Shown one piece after another: positions 23,438 to 35,066 of a DNA stretch of 64,000 nucleotides (positions within the stretch are counted from its first letter, which is position 1; each line of letters opens with the position of its first letter). The DNA comes from Nomia melanderi. Its lineage: Eukaryota; Arthropoda; Insecta; Hymenoptera; Halictidae. The position numbers and the translations under genes are program-made. Below the pieces are notes generated by a model. It had not been told where the DNA came from, did no database searches, and was given only the letters and a program-made list of their open reading frames with translations. The stretch lies in assembly GCF_051020985.1 (NCBI RefSeq), contig NC_134999.1:19473660-19537659 (forward strand), in the 5' to 3' direction.

Positions 23438-23924
23438 CCATGGTACTATAGCTTAAGAATAGCTGTCTTTTTTACCATTTTAGAATTGAAAAACGTAATA
23501 GTAAAATCATGAATATTTAGATAGGTTTTCTTCTGTCATTGTATAATATCCATTATGCACCTAATTATATTTATTGTACAATATCAATTGTACAATAACG
23601 ATTGTACAATATCAATTATATTTATTGTACAATACCATTTCATGCTGTCGCTGATAATGTAAATATATGTATAAACATTATATGTGTAATATAAAATATT
23701 ACTTCACTGCTAAATTACGATATTGAATCATTGTGCATAAATGCTTCGGTGCATTTTACGAACAACAATCGATTATTTCATTAAACATGTTTGCTACAAA
23801 TTTATCTAAACGAGAAGTTGCTTTGTTTGCATTTGTTACATACATAAAGTATAAGAAAAACTTTGAAGTAGATACATTTAATTATATACATATATATTTT
23901 TTAATACAATTTTTATCGGTATAA
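23438..23924. other. Convergent 3' ends of THAP gene and B4GALT7
   Basis: AT-rich 3' sequence lies between two stop codons that face each other. It carries the PUF-type cluster described separately. Several minus-strand TTTATT runs could serve as AATAAA signals for B4GALT7. A short open frame near 23733-23924 has no support. Confidence 0.5.
23540..23665 (+). promoter_or_regulatory. Cluster of PUF/Pumilio-type motifs in THAP 3' UTR
   Basis: In the mRNA sense the nonamer TGTACAATA occurs four times (from 23575, 23589, 23603 and 23626), with a related TGTATAATA at 23540 and a canonical Pumilio octamer TGTAAATA at 23658-23665. PUF proteins recognise UGUA followed by AUA-type ends. The nonamers also sit in palindromic TTGTACAA boxes, so DNA-level or hairpin explanations are possible. 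Function is inferred. Confidence 0.4.
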
Positions 23925-25250
23925 TTACAATCCAGTGGCAGACTTGTTATTATTGACCTTTTTCTTCTCTTTTGATTTTCCGTCTTTAGAGCCCATTACC
24001 TTATCACATTCGCACCAAGGTGTACTTAACTTATCACACATTAGAGAAATATTAAGGACGGTTAATGGAGTGTCCCCGATAGTCATTTTAATTGTACTTA
24101 ATAACTTATACGAGACATTGTTTAAGCCGGTCTGGCGATCCCTTTTCCGAGTAACTTCTCGTTGGTTATAGCACTTGATCATATCTCGTTTTCTGTGGTT
24201 TCTGTCGTGTATGTGTCTGTAATGATTATGATTGTTGTAGTTTGTCAATTTACGGTAACACGATTATACATATTGGGGATACAGAAGTTTTTTTAATTTA
24301 TCTTACTTAAACGTATTGTGTGTTCCAGTAGACACATTTTGTGGTCTTGTAACTATTAAACCAGCTTCTTTTAATCTAACATAGAACTCGTCATCTTCAA
24401 GACCCCATCCCCAATATTTATTAGACATTCCATTTACTTGTATAAAATGTTCTCTGTAAAAATACCTTGTTGTTACTGTATTGACTCGAAGATTCAATGT
24501 AGGACAAGAGCTTTTGCAATAATAACCTTTTAATAAGTAATATGCCTCCAACAAATGTTGGATAATGGTATCTAGGATGTAATTCCGGAGAAGATACATG
24601 GTAAGGCCCCTTGGTGGGGAAAGAGTATAACAATTCATCGTTTACAGGCAATAAATCTACATCATGCATGGCTACATAGTCAAATTCCTTGTTAACTTCA
24701 AGGAAGCCTACATTTATAAGAGAGGCCCTATTAAATCTAAACCTATCAACCTAGAGGAATATGAAAGTATCGTTATTGAGGTCAAGGCAGTTGTCTTCAA
24801 TGTATTTTTAGTAATATAGAAACAATGAACCACCTGATTTAATATGAATATATGATAATCTATATTTTGTTTATCTAAAAACTTTTTCATATGAGGAGCA
24901 AATATTAGTAGCTCTTCGAAACGATCTCTAAATGGCACAAGTATAGCTAACCGATGTAATGACTTTCTATGATTTTTATCACCATTGTTTTCCTGTTTAT
25001 GATTACTGTACTGACTCTGTTGGATAGGTATTTCACACTTGCATTCGTCTGAAATTGCAAGTCTCCTATATTCTTTTTCTTTTCTTTTTTTTCTTTTTGT
25101 GCATCTTTCAATCAATGTCGAAAGTATCAAAGAGAGTAATATCTTACCTATGCTTATTGGAGCAATACTTATCAAGCAGGAAATGACAAATGTAATCAGA
25201 ATACAAGCAAATATATATTTGAATTTGATACTTTTCCAGACAACTTCCAT
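23925..25250 (-). CDS. B4GALT7: Xylosylprotein 4-beta-galactosyltransferase (beta-1,4-galactosyltransferase 7)
   Basis: Four minus-strand exons: 24834-25250, 24527-24750, 24307-24453, 23925-24216, giving 359 residues (human 327). The enzyme adds the first galactose to xylose in the glycosaminoglycan linker tetrasaccharide in the Golgi. It is a type II protein: a short tail, then a membrane anchor (FKYIFACILITFVISCLISI), a stem, and a GT7 catalytic domain. Diagnostic motifs are LAILVPFRDRFEELL, FRFNRASLINVGFLE, the metal-binding DVD in MHDVDLLPVNDE, HPRYHYPTFVGGIL, and NGMSNKYWGWGLEDDEFY. The C-terminal LNISLMCD and STPWCEC also match the family. The start at 25250 gives the shortest cytosolic tail; an in-frame ATG at 25352 would add 34 residues that lie in a duplicated segment. 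The intron between exons 3 and 4 is only 90 bp. Confidence 0.95.
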
Positions 25251-25428
25251 ACCGAATAATGTGTCCTTAATCCGAGGGTGTGTAACAATAAATTTCCATT
25301 CTGGTAAAATTACCAACCGTCCGATATCGTCTTTATTCTCATTTACTATCAATTTTGATGAACGAAATTAGTGCAGGGCGCATATCGCAGTTCCTCGTTT
25401 TAAAGCTACCGCCGCATGCCTCGTACTC
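25240..25428. repeat. Leader duplication, copy 1 (overlaps B4GALT7 start)
   Basis: This segment matches 26003-26181 in the same orientation at high but imperfect identity, with an offset of about 759 bp. The shared landmarks are GTCCTTAAT, AATTTCCA-TCTGGTAAAAT, CTTTATTCTCATT, GTGCAGGG and CTACCGCCGCATG. It covers the 5' leader of B4GALT7 and the optional upstream start. Confidence 0.8.
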
Positions 25429-26002
25429 GTTAGCCCGTAATATTATATACGTGAACAAGATAGTCGTGACATAATACACTTGGTTCTCACATACTTTTGC
25501 CAAGCTATATCAATCGTTGACTAACAGCACTTTTCCTCATTTGCCAAATACCCTTCGGTCAATGGACCGAGGGAGATGCGTTCCCAGCATCGAGTACACA
25601 TATTTTCTAACTGACTATATACATAATTATGGCACACTGTCGAGTTTAATCGGTGCATCGTCGACCTTCGCACGGTCGAATGAAAATTACTTTTATACCA
25701 TGATAATTCCGATCGAAAATTCTACTTCAAGAAATAACTGTGACATTCGCTATGTTGCTTGCCTTATAGCATAGTGGTATCATAGAATGTGAAACTGAGT
25801 GCCCAAATATTAATCGTAACGAGAGTTCTTTCTAGTACTACCATTATCTATGGTCAATTCACAGCACCAAACTAGTTTATTTCTCACAGAATTTTAATTA
25901 ATTCCATTAGTAAATACATTCTCGAGACATTACTAGACATTTATAAAAATTCGATCCCCAGTAAGGTCATCAAAGTTATGATTTGTATGAAAAATGCCTC
26001 CC

Positions 26003-26181
26003 ACCATCTTCCATCGAACACGTCCTTAATTCGAGAGCGTCTAACAATAAATTTCCACTCTGGTAAAATCACCAACCATCCGGTAGTGCCTTTATTCTCA
26101 TTCACGATCAATTTAATGAATGAAATCGGTGCAGGGTGCATCGCAGTTCCTCGGTTTAAATCTACCGCCGCATGTCTCGAC
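26003..26181. repeat. Leader duplication, copy 2
   Basis: Second copy of the B4GALT7 leader segment. The minus-strand frame that encodes LVILPEWKFIV in copy 1 is still open here, and that core differs only at synonymous positions, while flanking codons differ by both kinds of change. It may be a remnant of a gene-end duplication or an alternative leader. Confidence 0.75.
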
Positions 26182-26481
26182 CGAAATTCCTTACTTTTGC
26201 CTTGCAAACTGCTACGACCAACAGTATTAATTTCAAACAGCCAATTCCTGCGACTCTCTCTTTCGTCTAAACGCATAGTTCCTTCATTTTGTCGTTGATG
26301 GCACCACCCCTATCTTTTCACCGCGGAGTAAGTGAAAAACGACAAGCTAGACATTTAGTCACCTATATAGAACTTCAGTCAACTTGAACTTCCTTGAAAT
26401 AAGTCTCTCCTCGTCGAATAATAAAAATAATCGTGTACCCGTTCGAAAGAGCAAACAATTGTTATCCATGACCTGGCTTAA

Positions 26482-26665
26482 CACTAGAACTACGTACCAG
26501 TCAAAATGACTGGTTTCGATTTTTTGAATATTCGAAATGATTTTGAAAATAAATAGTTTCACTAGAGTACTATAACAAATGTCTGAAGAAACTGAAAATA
26601 ATCTATTGTTACGACTTTTATAGGAATTGCATATTAATCGTATTAAATACTCGGTAGTTCTAGTG
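26482..26665. mobile_element. TTAA MITE, family B, copy 1
   Basis: Begins after TTAA with CACTAGAACTAC and ends GTAGTTCTAGTG followed by TCAA (a mutated TTAA). A palindrome CCAGTCAAAATGACTGG lies just inside one end. It is an inverted relative of the element at 42702-42918. There is no transposase; the TTAA flank suggests mobilisation by a piggyBac-type transposase. Confidence 0.75.
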
Positions 26666-26959
26666 TCAACGGTGTCGATGAATTCATATTTGGCGGGGAT
26701 AAAAATTGACGTGCCGCGGAGCCACTCGACAATGTCGCGTGAATGACGCCATCTGTGGAACTCTGGGTCGCGTAGTCACGGGTAGAGGGCAAAGCAGCTC
26801 GCAGCAGAGAGGCATCGCCCTAGATAACGGTAGAATCGTGGGCTGGTGTGGTGCTGGTTTTTTGCGAGAGTGCTGCGAAATCGAGGGGATAACGTATTCG
26901 CGGATCGTCCCGGCGTATCAGAGAACCGTTCCTGGGACCGTAGTTGTTCCGGTGGGTGT

Positions 26960-27490
26960 GTGATTCGGCTGCGTTTAGGCCAGTGAGTAATCGGCTGCTT
27001 CTTCGAGGCGAGCCAAGAAGTCGAGGACCGTGCCCCGAAAAGCTTCGGTGCACTCGCGGCGCGCCGCGCGAGACTCTCGGCTAGTGCGGAATTTCTCGGC
27101 CAGTGACACGTTCGTGGTTCGTTCTTTCGGTCCCTGGCTTCGTAGACCGAGCACGAAGCGTCCACGGATCCTCCCCTTGGCTCTCGATGTGTCCGACAGG
27201 CCGACGGGACGACGAACCGTGAACAGAAGTAGGAAACGAGTAATCGGCCGGAGAATCTCTGTAGATTGGGATACGGTGGGCCGTGGACAAGGACGACGAA
27301 AGAGGGACAGAGAAGGAGGGGAGACAGAGAGAGAGACGACACAGGCACACGGACATAGTGAACGAAGGAGTGCGCGAGGAAGAAAGGGAGAGACGGAAAT
27401 AGTGCGACACAGAGGGCCGTTAGAGAAGAAGAGGATACCGATAACCGAGGACGCTGAACGGATTCGGGGAATATTTCGAAGACGCTCAAG
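26960..27490 (+). other. Inferred non-coding first exon of Rap1
   Basis: A GC- and CpG-rich stretch ends in an excellent donor, CTCAAG followed by GTAAGG, at 27490/27491. The next plus-strand acceptor that makes gene sense is TTTCAG ending at 58014, 96 bases before the Rap1 start codon. No gene lies between them. The 5' boundary is arbitrary. The exon could instead belong to a non-coding RNA. Confidence 0.4.
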
Positions 27491-27673
27491 GTAAGGGGGA
27501 AATCCGATGTCTCCTCTATAGGGATATATGCGGTTTCTAAAAAAAGATACACACACCGCACCACAACCCCCCGCGTGAGGTCTTTGTGGCGTGGCACACG
27601 CCAGGCAAACGCCGCCGGAAATCATGCACGGTGGCCGCCCGCGCGTTTTTCTCAGGCGGTGCCCCCCGAACCA

Positions 27674-27697
27674 TACACTCTCTCTCTCTCTCTCTCT
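27674..27697. repeat. (TC)n microsatellite
   Basis: A short perfect CT-dinucleotide run just downstream of the inferred first exon's splice donor. Confidence 0.9.
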
Positions 27698-30600
27698 GTG
27701 CTTTTCTTAATTAGACACAATCCCGCCAGCTGAATCGCACGCACGATTTTCTTCTGTATCGACGAACCCCTTAGACGCCGGGACCGTTCACGTTGGTCGG
27801 TCTGTTGTGTGTACCCCGCGTCACGCATGCCGGTTTCTCGTGTCAAATGGTGTCCTCTGGATGCCTCCTAAAGGGACCAGGTTCACCGTACAGGTTAGGT
27901 TCGATTATCTCGACAGATCGACTTATCGGCCAGTTTAGATAAAACGGTCGTTACGTTCGCGCGAAAACCAGCGAGCCACACCGGCTAGGACGAACATTCG
28001 GGAAAATTATGTTTTTCTTTTTTTCGTTTCTCTATGTACTTTCTCGTGTTGTGTGTATTCGTTTTGTGGAAGCAATTCTTTGTTCGATTGTATCGCTTTC
28101 GAGGTGGAAGATTGAGCATTGGGATTGAGGGTATTAACGGATTAATTCGATGTTCTTTTGTAACGAGATTATGTCATCGACGAACGAACGCTGATGATGT
28201 ACGTCTTCTCTCTGATTAACAAGTTAGGTTAAGTGTTGTATTTTTTGAGAAACTGGAGATCATTCTTCTGGATTTCGTTTGCATGCGAGCGAATATACTA
28301 ATTGGTGCTTATTCGCGTCAGTGTGTTAAACAGACTGTGTGAATGTTTATGTAATGTTCGGTTTTTAAATGTAAATTCTTGAAGATGAACGTTGAAGCTC
28401 ATCTTTTCAAGCAGTTCCACTGTGATTCGGTGTATAGACGGGATTAATGGAATATTACTGCAGCAGTTGTTTAAGTGTGCTTCGTCTTGTTATTTTGCTA
28501 TTTTGTTTAGCAATGAAAATAGAATGCAGTAACTGTTGGTTCTTTACTTTATTTATCACGCTGCTCGATTATTCTCGAGGCGTTAATGTTATATTCGAGG
28601 AAGGTTTAATATCGTTTGCGGGAAATGTACAGTATCGATTAAGCATATTCCTTCTGTTATTTTGTTTGATATGTTTTCCATTGTGCGAGGAACACAAGGA
28701 CATTATGAAACAATGTGATACGTACTTTGAATAGTGGATAGGTTAATCTAGGCTCAAGTCTGGTACATTGTAATCGAATTGAAAATATGGGAGTATTTTC
28801 TAGACGCACAATCTGTGTCTCATGCTCTATTGTACTGCAAAGGGCTTGAATCGGTGCTTTGTTTTATTACGATTGAGGACATCAGACCTTAGACAGCGCA
28901 TTAAGCTAATTGTAGATGATCAACTCATTGGGGATTGTTCGTTTCAATACAAACTTGCCTTTCAACAATGAAATTCTCATCCTAGAGAATTACTATATAA
29001 CCTGTCTGCTATATTTGTAGACATCTTTTTATAACAAAAATAGACCTCATCCCTGTAAAGCTCCTTTTCAAAGAGAAGGGATTCGAAAATAAAGAGAAAA
29101 AAGATTATCAAAATCGCCCGTGCAATTTCCAAGCTAAAAGCATGCGAAGGCAAAATGAAAACTACAACATTACACAGGAGCGCGTTAAAGATTATAACGC
29201 TAATTGCATCACGCGCGAGGAGCTTATGTTTAAATTCATTTTTTATGCACGCAAGCTTGCCCGAAAAAAAATGTTCATTACCCAGCTCTCGGCATGTACC
29301 GGAGATGTTCTAGTTCCTCCGTTTAGTTCTTTTTTCTAGTTTTCCTCGCGCGCGCGCGCAAACAAAAAAGAAAGAAATATGCTTCTTTTGTTTCATTTTT
29401 TTTAATCACTTTCATCCGTACCCGTTCCCTCGAGCTTCGTTTTCATTGCAAAAAATGCTTCAAACAGTCCTCTTTTCAACGGTATCTTTTTTTTTTGCGT
29501 TCACAACGATCCTCGGTCCCCGAGTCACATTGGCCACACATTGTCGTTCCCCTCGCCGATCTTAAAGCGGCGTTTCAAATTTTAACCGAACGTTGCGGTC
29601 GCTTCCAACACTTTCCCTGTTTCGTCTTCCTGGCCGGCCGGTGATTCACGCGAGTCACCGCGACGCAGGAAGTGACTCGAGAAGAAAGAAACCCGGCAAA
29701 CGTGCAACGAACGCTTGTGCCTCGAATATTTGTTTCTCTCGCGCTTAGAACCCCGCGGCGCGTCGATCCTCGAGCAGGAGCGTCCGGAAATATTCTTGCA
29801 GGGGATCGACCGCCGTCTAATCTCCCTAGGCCGGCGGTTTTCAAACTTTTCTCTGACTCAGACCCACTAACCCTTTACGACACCCGTCTATCCTTGGTCT
29901 TTCGCTTCGAAATTCGCCTCCACGGTGTTCGAATCGATTCAATTTAACGGGACGCTTGAATACCTTCAATGCCAAGCGTAACATTTTTCGAATGGAACGC
30001 CACGTTTACTTTCCCACCCGTTGCATAAGGCATCAACATTGTAAAAAATTACCTGGTAGTGGCGAAAGTAGAAGTTTCACGCTTCGCAATGTGTCCAGAG
30101 AATGTTGCATGACTTTCTTCTACAAAGATACAGGTTTTTCGGCCACAGTGTAGAGATTTTAATTTTGTGCAGTAGAGTGTATGTTTGAAAAATTAAGTTT
30201 CATTGTTATATTGAATGCGTATGAAAGGGAAATAGGAAAATGGCTTGCCTTCGAGTAAATGAAAGCCATTTCTGGGGCATACGGCGCTGGAAGTGTTAAT
30301 AATTTAAGAACGCTTGGGAACCATTAAAGTTGCACTTACATATGATATAATCATGGTATTGTGAATAATTGAAAAGGTTTCTGGGAAAGGGGTCTATGGA
30401 ACGAAAGAGATATGTAATTGCATTGACAATGGACGTGTTCGTTTATTTCGAGTTTTCACAATTTTTCTAGGAAATCAGTCATCTAACAGTATCGCAACTC
30501 CTAGAACGTTCTAATTAGATGATTGAACGTCGGCTCGACGCGTATACAGGTTTCCGTTTTTTCACCGAACGGCTAGGTTTTCCGTTCTCCAAGCCGTCGT

Positions 30601-31429
30601 GTGAATTTATCGTTGACACCGATCGGTGACGGTGATGGAAGCGTGGTTAATTATTGTCGCCGTTGAATAGCTGCGTCGAAGAGTGCTGTGTCGCGTCACG
30701 TGACCCGTAAATTCTGGCACCGCGATCCGTTTTCCGTTTCATAGAAACGCCACCGTGACTTGTCAATGGAAATGCTGTTCCAAAATGTAATTTTGCAATC
30801 AGTGGAATCAGCGTAACTGAACTTGAAATTTCCATGAAGCTGTTCCGTCGATATCAAACATTTTTCTCTAAAATTTAACGGCAATACGTGCACAATAATA
30901 ACAATTCTATTATTTAAAGATCGTTAACGTCAGAGAAGTTTGTTAGCCTCGAAACGAACAAGATTTAATCACGCTTGACACCGTCTCACAGGATTTCCTC
31001 ATCGGTCTTTTAACATGTTTGCTCGCGTTGTACGTGTTTGCACGCGATATTCGGTATCGATATCTCGCGGGACGACCGTTGTGCATTTTCGTTTTCGGTC
31101 GGTCGTTCGAGGAATGTTTTCTCGTTCCCGTTGCTCGCGTCATTTTTCTACCACGCTGTTTGTACCACCTCACCGGCGAAAATACACGCGCAATTTTCAG
31201 ATTTCGGAAAGCAACTCGAAGACTCGTTCTCCCACGGCGCGGCCGAAGAGGATACTTTTCCTTTTTCTGCGGTGATTTATTCCGTCATCTTTATTCATGT
31301 CGCCTTTTGAGTCGAGTCACGTGGCGCGCGAACGGTTCACCCGTTATTAAAGGAAATGAGAAACAAAACGAGCGTTTGAAGTCGTTAGAGGCGCGATCGC
31401 GAAAATTAAACGCGTGAAATCGGCTACGC

Positions 31430-31463
31430 AGCGGCGGCGGCGGCGGCAACGGCGACGACGACG
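31430..31463. repeat. CGG/CGA trinucleotide-rich run
   Basis: Imperfect GGC/CGA triplet array inside the CpG-rich part of the long intron. It produces an Arg-rich open frame that is not considered coding. Confidence 0.75.
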
Positions 31464-33944
31464 GCTTCGACGGCTTTCGAACCCGTTATCTATTTGGCCG
31501 CCGATAAACTTGCCACCTTCGCCATTCTCGTTTTCAACGCCGCTTCCGACGAGTTTCGTAATTTCACGGGCTGTTCACCGGCTCGCCATTATCGATTCAC
31601 GCCGATTTCCCGGACCGGTTCGCCGATTTCTGAAATTAAAATTGTTTACCCCGGTGTCCGCCGAAATTTGTGTTGGTCGCGTAATTGACCCGGCAGCCGG
31701 GTTTAATTAAACCAGTTTTTCAATTGGAAACCGATAATTGAAGCATCAAAACTCCGAGCGTAGGTATTCCGGCGCGAGTTTAAACCGCGCACCGTCGGAA
31801 AATGGAATTCGACGCGGAGTTTCACTTGAGCCTCGATCAAAATGGAAGATCCTAATTAAACGGTCGGCCGCGGATTTTCGCGCGATCATCCCGGCCCTCG
31901 AGGAGCAAAGTTTCATCCGCTGTTCGGACGCCGATAGCCGGCTCCGCAACAAAATCGCTGTTACCTTCGCTCGGCAAAACGCGGGAATGACTCAGTAGGC
32001 CTAATGCAATCACTTGTGACGACTGTTTTACTAGAAATGACGTAACGCGTCGCGTCGCGTCACGTCCGCATTGTTCGGCAATTATTTTTCAAGTATTTTT
32101 AATCCGCTGACATTGGCGTTCCCGTGATTTAATCTCGCGGCTCCGCCTCCTATTCTGTTTCCCGATGAAATTAATCGCGCGGCGGCAAATTCGAACCAGC
32201 TGAACCCACCGGGAAAGATCCGTTCGTATCCCGGTGAAAGAGGAGAGACGTGGAAGCTGAGGTTTAATGGTCGAATATCGTGGGTGGAACAATGGGGGTA
32301 AAAAAGGCGATCCATTGAAATCTGAAATTGCATTCCTCCCGTATCAGAATCAGGCTTTTCTTTGTACGGATCCGGCCGAAGGATGGTAAATTACGAGCGT
32401 TTAAATGGCCACGGAAGCGACCGTGTGCCTCGTCTCCGTGGCTGTTCTGCTGTACATTTCAAAGAGCGATACGTCGCCGCTAAAAGGGTTGATATAGACG
32501 CACGCGTTATGGCTCTGTAATCGATAGTTTCGGACTAGCCTCGGTCTGCTGGCTCGATCGCCGCGGCACGATTATTCCATTGGCCCGAGCCGAGCCCGAA
32601 ATTTCACATTTGTCGCGAGATCCGCTTACCAACAACCCCTTTCATCTTCCCGTTCCTCCTCTTCGACCTGTTCGCTTGTTCGTGCTGTACGAACTGCTAT
32701 TTTCCACGTAATACTGTATTTCAAAAGAATTAGTACGGTCGTTCATCTTCTTTTCCTATAAATTGCGAAGAATGCAATAACAGTTCAGTCCCGTTGGCCA
32801 CCGACAATATTTACATAAAGCAGTAGTTCGTTCTCGGCCTTTTCCGATAGCCGCAAATCGGGTTATCGAACGAAACGGATGGCCCCGCGTGAAATTATAG
32901 CCCGTGACGCCTTTAACCGGCTATGATTCAGCTTCGAAAACGACACCGCCCGCGACTTCGAACCCGACACCGATGCCAGGTTAAAATCTATACACGATTC
33001 CCTTGTTACGTTCCGCGGCGGCGATGATACACCGCCAGGTATCGATCTGTCTCGCCAGAGAAATCTGATACCGCGGTGCGCGTAGATCTCGGTCGGAACA
33101 GCATGCTCATTAAGCGGCTCCGGGGAGAATTAGCCTCTCAAGGTCACTGGGCGTTACCTACTCTCCGCTTCTTCCTTGTTGGCCCCCCGCCACGCCAGAC
33201 TCCTCCCACTTCGTCGTCTAGACGCAGGGGTTCTCAATGACTCACGTTCATATTGAGAGGTTCGAGGGCTATAATAGGACAAGAGGAACGTTTCGCTCTC
33301 TGAAAGGCAATTGTTGGTCACACACGATGAAAGGGAACGCGATGCTGTGAATATTACCAGACAGTGTCGTGTCAACTTGTTCTTTGGCCCCGTGCATGTA
33401 TTTTCTTCGTCTCGAGTTGTTTGTATTCAACGCGTCGCAGATTAGATCGATCGGAAACCTTAAGCGAAAGATTATATTCGTCGACATTATCGCTCGTGAT
33501 TACGCGTTTAGATTATTTCCAAGGAAATTTGATACGCGCAGGTTTACTTGTTCTCAAATTTGAAACTTTCACGCGGCAGCTGAAACGCGGTTGATACGCG
33601 AACGATAGCGCGAATGAAACGCCGGGTGCATGGTGTTCCACGGGACGCGAAATCATCCGGTTCCGGGGTTATCGTGTCGCGCAGGGAAGCCGAATTGAAA
33701 AACATGAAAAGAGAAGAGAAAACCGAGGGGCCGTGGTACGATTATCGTCGTTTCTTGGAAGGCGAGCGGCGACGCGTTGCCACGGTCAGCGGAGAAAATT
33801 GTGGGGCTTGCCACACGCGCCTCTCCCGGTGTCATTGCGTGACGCGAAATGAGTCATGAGTTCGTGAACCTTGCGGCGGGCAACGTGTGTTCCCTTGGTC
33901 CCTTTCCATAAGTCATTCCGGTTCGTGTGTGTCTCTCTTTCGCT

Positions 33945-33964
33945 TTTCTCTCTCTCTCTCTCTC
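33945..33964. repeat. Short (TC)n run in a pyrimidine-rich tract
   Basis: A TC dinucleotide run within about 110 bp of pyrimidine-rich sequence (33930-34040). The Ser/Phe/Leu-rich open frames across it are artefacts of this composition. Confidence 0.8.
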
Positions 33965-34800
33965 GCGCGCTTTCTTTCTCTCTCTTTTTCTCTGTCTCTT
34001 TCCTTTCACGGTTTTTTTCGCTCTTTTTCTCACGTGTTTCTCCCTTGTTCTTTTCGTTCAGTGGCGCTTAAGTCGGTCTTAAATGGATTAAACTCATTAG
34101 TTTCGCGATGATTCATGACCTTCGACGGCTTCTGGGCAGGAAACGCGTCGATAACATTGCCCGCCGGTCTCTCGCTGTGTTTCTCGAGGAGAACGTGGAT
34201 AAGTATTTTTAAACGTTCGCTGTTTCGTTCGGTTGTGCCATGGGGGAGATAAACTTTTCGAGATTAGTCTCGATTTCTCTCTATTTTATTGTCGAATGAA
34301 CGCTGATTTGCTTGGCGCACGAGATCTTATTCTTTTTGTTGTGCCGCGAGAAGAACCTCGTGACGCTCTGTTAATCCTGGCCAAACGCGCGAATGTTGTG
34401 TAAATAAACGTATCTTATCGACATTATTGCTACATTTTTGCCTCGTCTATCGTATTCGCGCGTCTATCAAGCGCCATGTTTCATACGAAAGTTGTTCAAA
34501 CCGTAACTGCATCCGTAGTTATCAAATCCGAAACCTTTTCCCACGAATGTCGAGGATTTGCGAAACGATGAATCATTCATTCACTTTTCAGGAACTTTCA
34601 GAGCTCGGAATTAAAAATTTCCTTTCGTTGATTCTACGAACCGTCCCCTAAGTAGCTTCCACATAGAAAACTTAATTTTAGACATGTTTGTTCAACATCA
34701 GTTATCTTACAAGCTACAATTACTTTTCTCGTAATTTGTGAGCACCGGTCATCAATCAACAATTTCCGAGAACTTTTTGGGGCGAGCAAATTAGCTCGAA

Positions 34801-35066
34801 CTGAAAGTTTTCAGGCTTACTGGTTCGACGCACCACCCCTAAGGAGTTTCCAGTGTTAATACATCAAACTCGTGGCTGTGTCAGACCGTAAATAATTTTT
34901 TTTTAATTTTCATTGCCGGATAATTAGCTTCTGTTTAAAGTTACCAGGGTTATTGGCCCGATAAGCCAGCCTTGGGAAGTTTCCAGGATTAACATCTCGA
35001 ACCACAGAGTGTCCCGGGCGATAAATAATTTTTAAAGCTTTTTTATTGTTCGTTATTCATCAAGTT
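34801..35066. repeat. Diverged tandem duplication, 133-bp period
   Basis: AGTTTCCAG occurs at 34845 and 34978, and TAAATAATTTTT at 34889 and 35022. Both pairs are exactly 133 bp apart, and the sequence between them aligns with many substitutions. A further ATTGGTTCG at about 35068 may begin a third, truncated unit. It looks like an old tandem duplication in the intron. Confidence 0.6.

Larger units (their letters stand above)
25251..26960. other. Spacer between B4GALT7 and the inferred Rap1 first exon
   Basis: Upstream sequence for both genes, which diverge. It contains two diverged copies of a roughly 180-bp segment and a TTAA-type MITE, each listed separately. No other coding exon was supported; open frames here are short and unlike known proteins. 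Confidence 0.45.

Noticed and set aside
26776..27625. Long minus-strand open frames (up to 273 codons) antisense to the inferred Rap1 first exon
   Set aside because: The sequence is GC-rich and stop-poor on several frames at once. The encoded Ser/Arg/Pro-rich peptides have no recognised domain.
29866..30300. Possible TTAA-type element starting near CTAACCCTTTACGACAC
   Set aside because: No convincing inverted end was found, and the flank is not TTAA.
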